Shown one piece after another: positions 15,007 to 16,913 of a stretch of 16,913 nt of DNA. Each line of letters begins with the position of its first letter. The first letter of the stretch is position 1. The notes below the pieces were generated by a model. The model worked only from the letters and a program-made list of their open reading frames with translations, did not search any database and was not told the origin of the DNA. Origin of the DNA: Oscillospiraceae bacterium (GTDB lineage: Bacteria; Bacillota_A; Clostridia; Oscillospirales; JAAYXM01); contig JAFQVE010000423.1 in NCBI GenBank assembly GCA_017408185.1, positions 1 to 16,913 of the forward strand, read 5' to 3'. The position numbers were made by a program, and so were the translations under genes.

Positions 15007-15906
15007 ATGGTCATTGTATTTTCTCAGGTTGCAATACTTTTTATATTTATCATTGCAGGATATGTGTTGGGAAGAACAAAACGGGTGGACAGCAAAAATG
15101 TGGGATTGCTCTCGGCTCTTGAAGTTTATGTTTTTCTGCCCTGCTCGGTGTTCAGGACATTCTCATCCAATTTCAACACAACATACCTCGGCGAAAAATA
15201 CAGCTATGTCCTCATCTCTTTCTGCGTGCTTGCTTTGGTCTGGGGTGCGGCAATGATAATTTCACCACGGCTTTCGGACAACAAATATCAGCAGAATAAT
15301 TATAAGTACTCTATGATTGCACCGAACTACGGATATATGGGTTATGCTCTGGCGGAGGGCGTTCTTGGAAGTGCCGGAGCACTTAATATGATGATGTTTG
15401 CAATACCCATAATGCTTTATACAAATATTGTGGGATATTCTATACTTACAAAAAGAAAGCTGTCTCCGGCAAAGCTTCTTAACCCTATGGTGATGGCGAT
15501 GATAGCCGGAAGCATTGCAGGAATGGCGGGAGTAAATGTGACGGGCGTTGCAAAAACGGTGCTCGACAAGTCTTCCGCCTGTATGGCACCTGTAAGTATG
15601 TTGCTTACGGGAATTGCCATATCGGAATTTAGGATACTCAAGTTTTTCACAAATGTCAGACTATATATTGTAGCCGGGCTGAGACTGTTGATTTTCCCCC
15701 TTGCAATAGGATGTGCCCTTTGGTATATTTTCGGAAACAATGTTGCGATAGCGGCTTTGTTTGTCCACGCGATGCCCTGTGGATTGAACACAATCGTATA
15801 TCCTAAGCTGGTAGGTGAGGATTGTTCAATCGGTGCAGGTCTTGCCGTGGTATCAAACATATTAGCGTGCATAACAATACCGATATGTCTGGGATTGTTT
15901 CTATGA
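15007..15906 (+). CDS. AEC-family permease (auxin efflux carrier type)
   Basis: This 299-residue integral membrane protein has about nine to ten hydrophobic segments. It starts directly with one (VIVFSQVAILFIFIIAGYVLG) and carries a central polar linker near residues 90-105. The APNYGYMGYALAEG segment, the conserved proline-rich bends and the repeated two-half layout fit the AEC (Mem_trans) family. Bacterial members commonly carry malate, malonate and other carboxylates. The substrate here cannot be read from sequence. An organic acid or sugar acid from polysaccharide breakdown is plausible (inference). The gene follows the dehydrogenase by 6 bp. A GGGTG stretch just before the start is a weak ribosome site, so translation is probably coupled. 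Confidence 0.88.
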   Translation: MVIVFSQVAILFIFIIAGYVLGRTKRVDSKNVGLLSALEVYVFLPCSVFRTFSSNFNTTYLGEKYSYVLISFCVLALVWGAAMIISPRLSDNKYQQNNYKYSMIAPNYGYMGYALAEGVLGSAGALNMMMFAIPIMLYTNIVGYSILTKRKLSPAKLLNPMVMAMIAGSIAGMAGVNVTGVAKTVLDKSSACMAPVSMLLTGIAISEFRILKFFTNVRLYIVAGLRLLIFPLAIGCALWYIFGNNVAIAALFVHAMPCGLNTIVYPKLVGEDCSIGAGLAVVSNILACITIPICLGLFL

Positions 15907-15967
15907 TAGACCACTCACTAAAAGTATGTCGCGTTAATTTTGCGTGAAACAGGGCAGTAGAGTCGTT
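15907..15967. other. Short spacer between permease and right repeat
   Basis: I see no gene, promoter or terminator in these 61 bases. The first hairpin of the adjoining repeat (16029-16069) would serve as the terminator of the dehydrogenase-permease operon. Confidence 0.4.
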
Positions 15968-16028
15968 GTAAATGTTATCTAAAATGGCAAAATATGAGTT
16001 TCGTCTATTTGCATTCCCACAAATACAT

Positions 16029-16069
16029 ACGCCACATGGTAAGTAAAGCTTAACTATGTGGCGTTTTTT
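16029..16069 (+). terminator. Hairpin 1 of right repeat, likely permease terminator
   Basis: ACGCCACATGGT (16029-16040) pairs with ACTATGTGGCGT (16053-16064), one position being a G-U wobble, and a T-run follows to 16069. Position and form suit termination of the operon ending at 15906. Confidence 0.7.
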
Positions 16070-16084
16070 ATAAAATCACTATTT

Positions 16085-16132
16085 ACGTGAAAGTGTGTGG
16101 TGGAGGCGGCGCGTAACTATACACTTTCACGT
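16085..16132. other. Hairpin 2 of right repeat, 12-bp stem
   Basis: ACGTGAAAGTGT (16085-16096) and ACACTTTCACGT (16121-16132) form a perfect 12-bp stem around a 24-nt loop. The loop contains TGGTGGAGGCGGCG (16098-16111), identical to the reverse complement of a typical tmRNA 3' end. No T-run follows, so it is not an intrinsic terminator. Confidence 0.6.
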
Positions 16133-16263
16133 CTTTTGGTATATGGATTTACTGGCTATCTCGGATGCAAAGTTGCTTTTGTCCAGTAAACATAATATCA
16201 TTTTTTCAAAATCACCCCCAAATCCGTGTTTTTGGATGGTGGAGGGTATCCGATGAAAAGAAA

Positions 16264-16377
16264 TCATTTACAACGTGCCAAACAGTCATAGCCGGTACTG
16301 ATACTGACCGCCTTATTAAAGGCATCTATTGAAAGTTTCAGATTTGTTGTTTTTGGTGTTTTATCAGGTTCGACCAT
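16264..16377 (-). CDS. Small hypothetical ORF, 37 aa
   Basis: An ATG at 16377 opens a 37-codon frame beginning MVEPDKTPKTTNLKLSID and ending in DCLARCK. Only a weak AAGG lies in front. It has the same strand as the excisionase-like gene, 35 bp downstream of it, and ends beside the right repeat. I do not recognise it. It could be a genuine short mobile-element protein or the start of a gene cut off by whatever placed the repeat here. Confidence 0.3.
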   Translation of the reverse strand: MVEPDKTPKTTNLKLSIDAFNKAVSISTGYDCLARCK

Positions 16378-16412
16378 AACAGCCTTGATCGTCTACATAG
16401 CTGTGTCACTCA

Positions 16413-16616
16413 TTACGAAAGGGGAAGGATTGCATTATCAGCATCGGTGAGCAATTCTTCTAATTCCTCACGTGATACAAACATTCTTCCACCTATCATT
16501 TTTACCGATAAATACCTCTTTGCAAGGCTCCTTATCTTTTTCTTACTAACGGGTAAGTATTCATCTTGTACCTCAGTTATTGTTAAGTATTTTCTCTTTA
16601 TATCTTTCTTTTCTAT
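16413..16616 (-). CDS. Excisionase-like HTH DNA-binding protein, apparent ATA start
   Basis: This open frame of 67 residues has the HTH_17/excisionase layout. YLTITEVQDEYLPVSKKKIRS forms the winged-helix start, and KMIGGRMFVSREELEELL gives the wing and final helix. Such proteins direct excision of conjugative transposons or act as small transcription factors. No ATG, GTG or TTG lies before the conserved domain. The best start is an ATA at 16616, 9 nt after AAAGGAGG (16633-16626). It overlaps the TAG stop of the upstream gene as 'ATAG', the form of a coupled ATGA junction. A sequencing error or a decayed start codon is the alternative. No integrase follows within the available 160 bp before the repeat. 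Confidence 0.6.
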   Translation of the reverse strand: MEKKDIKRKYLTITEVQDEYLPVSKKKIRSLAKRYLSVKMIGGRMFVSREELEELLTDADNAILPLS

Positions 16617-16913
16617 TTCATTCTACCTCCTTTAGGTTTGTTTTCTTGTGTCTTGGCTTTCTTTCTTCGTGACGGAATAGGGGAACTCTCACTATCGTAG
16701 TTCTTTCCGTCGAACAGCCTGAATGTCATTACCGTTTTACCGAATTGCTTGAGCTCAGGAATCTTGGACAGTGCTCTGCCAAGCATAACAGATTCGCTTT
16801 GAGTCAATATATCGGTAGAGAAATAATCAGCAAATACTCGAGGATTCTTATTTGGTACAGTCTTATTGATTGTATCGATAATTACTTTCTTGTATTTGCG
16901 TAAGTCCTCATCA
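16613..16913 (-). CDS. C-terminal part of an unrecognised mobile-element protein
   Basis: The frame is open from the window edge to the stop at 16613, giving 99 visible residues, so the gene starts outside. A TTG at 16807 is an internal codon rather than a likely start, because the frame continues upstream with good sequence (YKKVIIDTINKTVPNKNPRV). The end is highly basic (SRRKKAKTQENKPKGGRMK). I do not recognise the family. Direct overlap with the excisionase-like gene suggests one operon within an integrative element extending to the right. Confidence 0.55.
   Translation of the reverse strand, partial: DEDLRKYKKVIIDTINKTVPNKNPRVFADYFSTDILTQSESVMLGRALSKIPELKQFGKTVMTFRLFDGKNYDSESSPIPSRRKKAKTQENKPKGGRMK

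Larger units (their letters stand above)
15968..16252. repeat. Right copy of the ~285-bp structured direct repeat
   Basis: Direct-orientation partner of 1-285, offset by 15965 bp at its left end. The region up to the second hairpin aligns without gaps. The stretch 16130-16200 is more diverged. All three hairpins are present. With the left copy it brackets the whole polysaccharide locus and lies just inside the mobile-element genes. Confidence 0.85.

Noticed and set aside
15417..15914. 165-aa minus-strand ORF over the permease gene
   Set aside because: It is the antisense of membrane-segment codons, with no recognisable domain or start signal.
16447..16635. Plus-strand hydrophobic ORF at the right end
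   Set aside because: It is antisense to the excisionase-like frame, whose HTH pattern and AAAGGAGG site are much more convincing.

Overview
The window reads as an accessory locus of a Bacillota chromosome, most likely an uncultured gut or rumen Clostridia. The signs are moderate-to-low GC, strong AGGAGG-type ribosome binding sites, sigma-A style promoters, Gram-positive signal peptides, bacterial Ig-like (BIG2) domains and a C-terminal S-layer-homology (SLH) anchor. No gene fixes the species.

Layout, left to right. Positions 1-285 hold a structured repeat with three hairpins. A rho-independent terminator (398-432) is followed by a near-consensus promoter (442-470) that drives two amidohydrolase-superfamily genes (502-1326 and 1328-2137). 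The second has lost its apparent metal ligands. Next come a secreted 820-residue multidomain protein (2214-4676), a bidirectional terminator, a convergent AraC-type regulator (minus strand, 4718-5647) and, divergent from it, an 8.2-kb gene (5789-13960). That gene encodes a 2723-residue exported, SLH-anchored protein with a heparinase II/III-like polysaccharide lyase core. After a perfect 16-bp terminator hairpin lie a Gfo/Idh/MocA dehydrogenase (14032-15000) and an AEC-family permease (15007-15906). A second copy of the 285-bp structured repeat follows in the same orientation (15968-16252). The last 660 bases carry minus-strand mobile-element genes: a small hypothetical ORF, an excisionase-like protein with an apparent ATA start, and the C-terminal end of an unrecognised protein.

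Working model (inference): this is a polysaccharide-utilisation locus. The giant surface lyase cuts an acidic polysaccharide at the cell wall. The smaller secreted protein shares a roughly 190-residue module with it and probably binds the same ligand. The permease, dehydrogenase and amidohydrolases handle released products or their substituents. The AraC regulator probably controls both secreted proteins. Their promoters share a 19-bp box (16 of 19 bases identical) exactly 20 bp upstream of an extended -10 element, overlapping where a -35 would lie. I consider this shared box and the unnamed repeated module the two most useful observations. The direct repeats flanking the locus, with an excisionase-like gene just outside, suggest the locus arrived with, or beside, mobile DNA.
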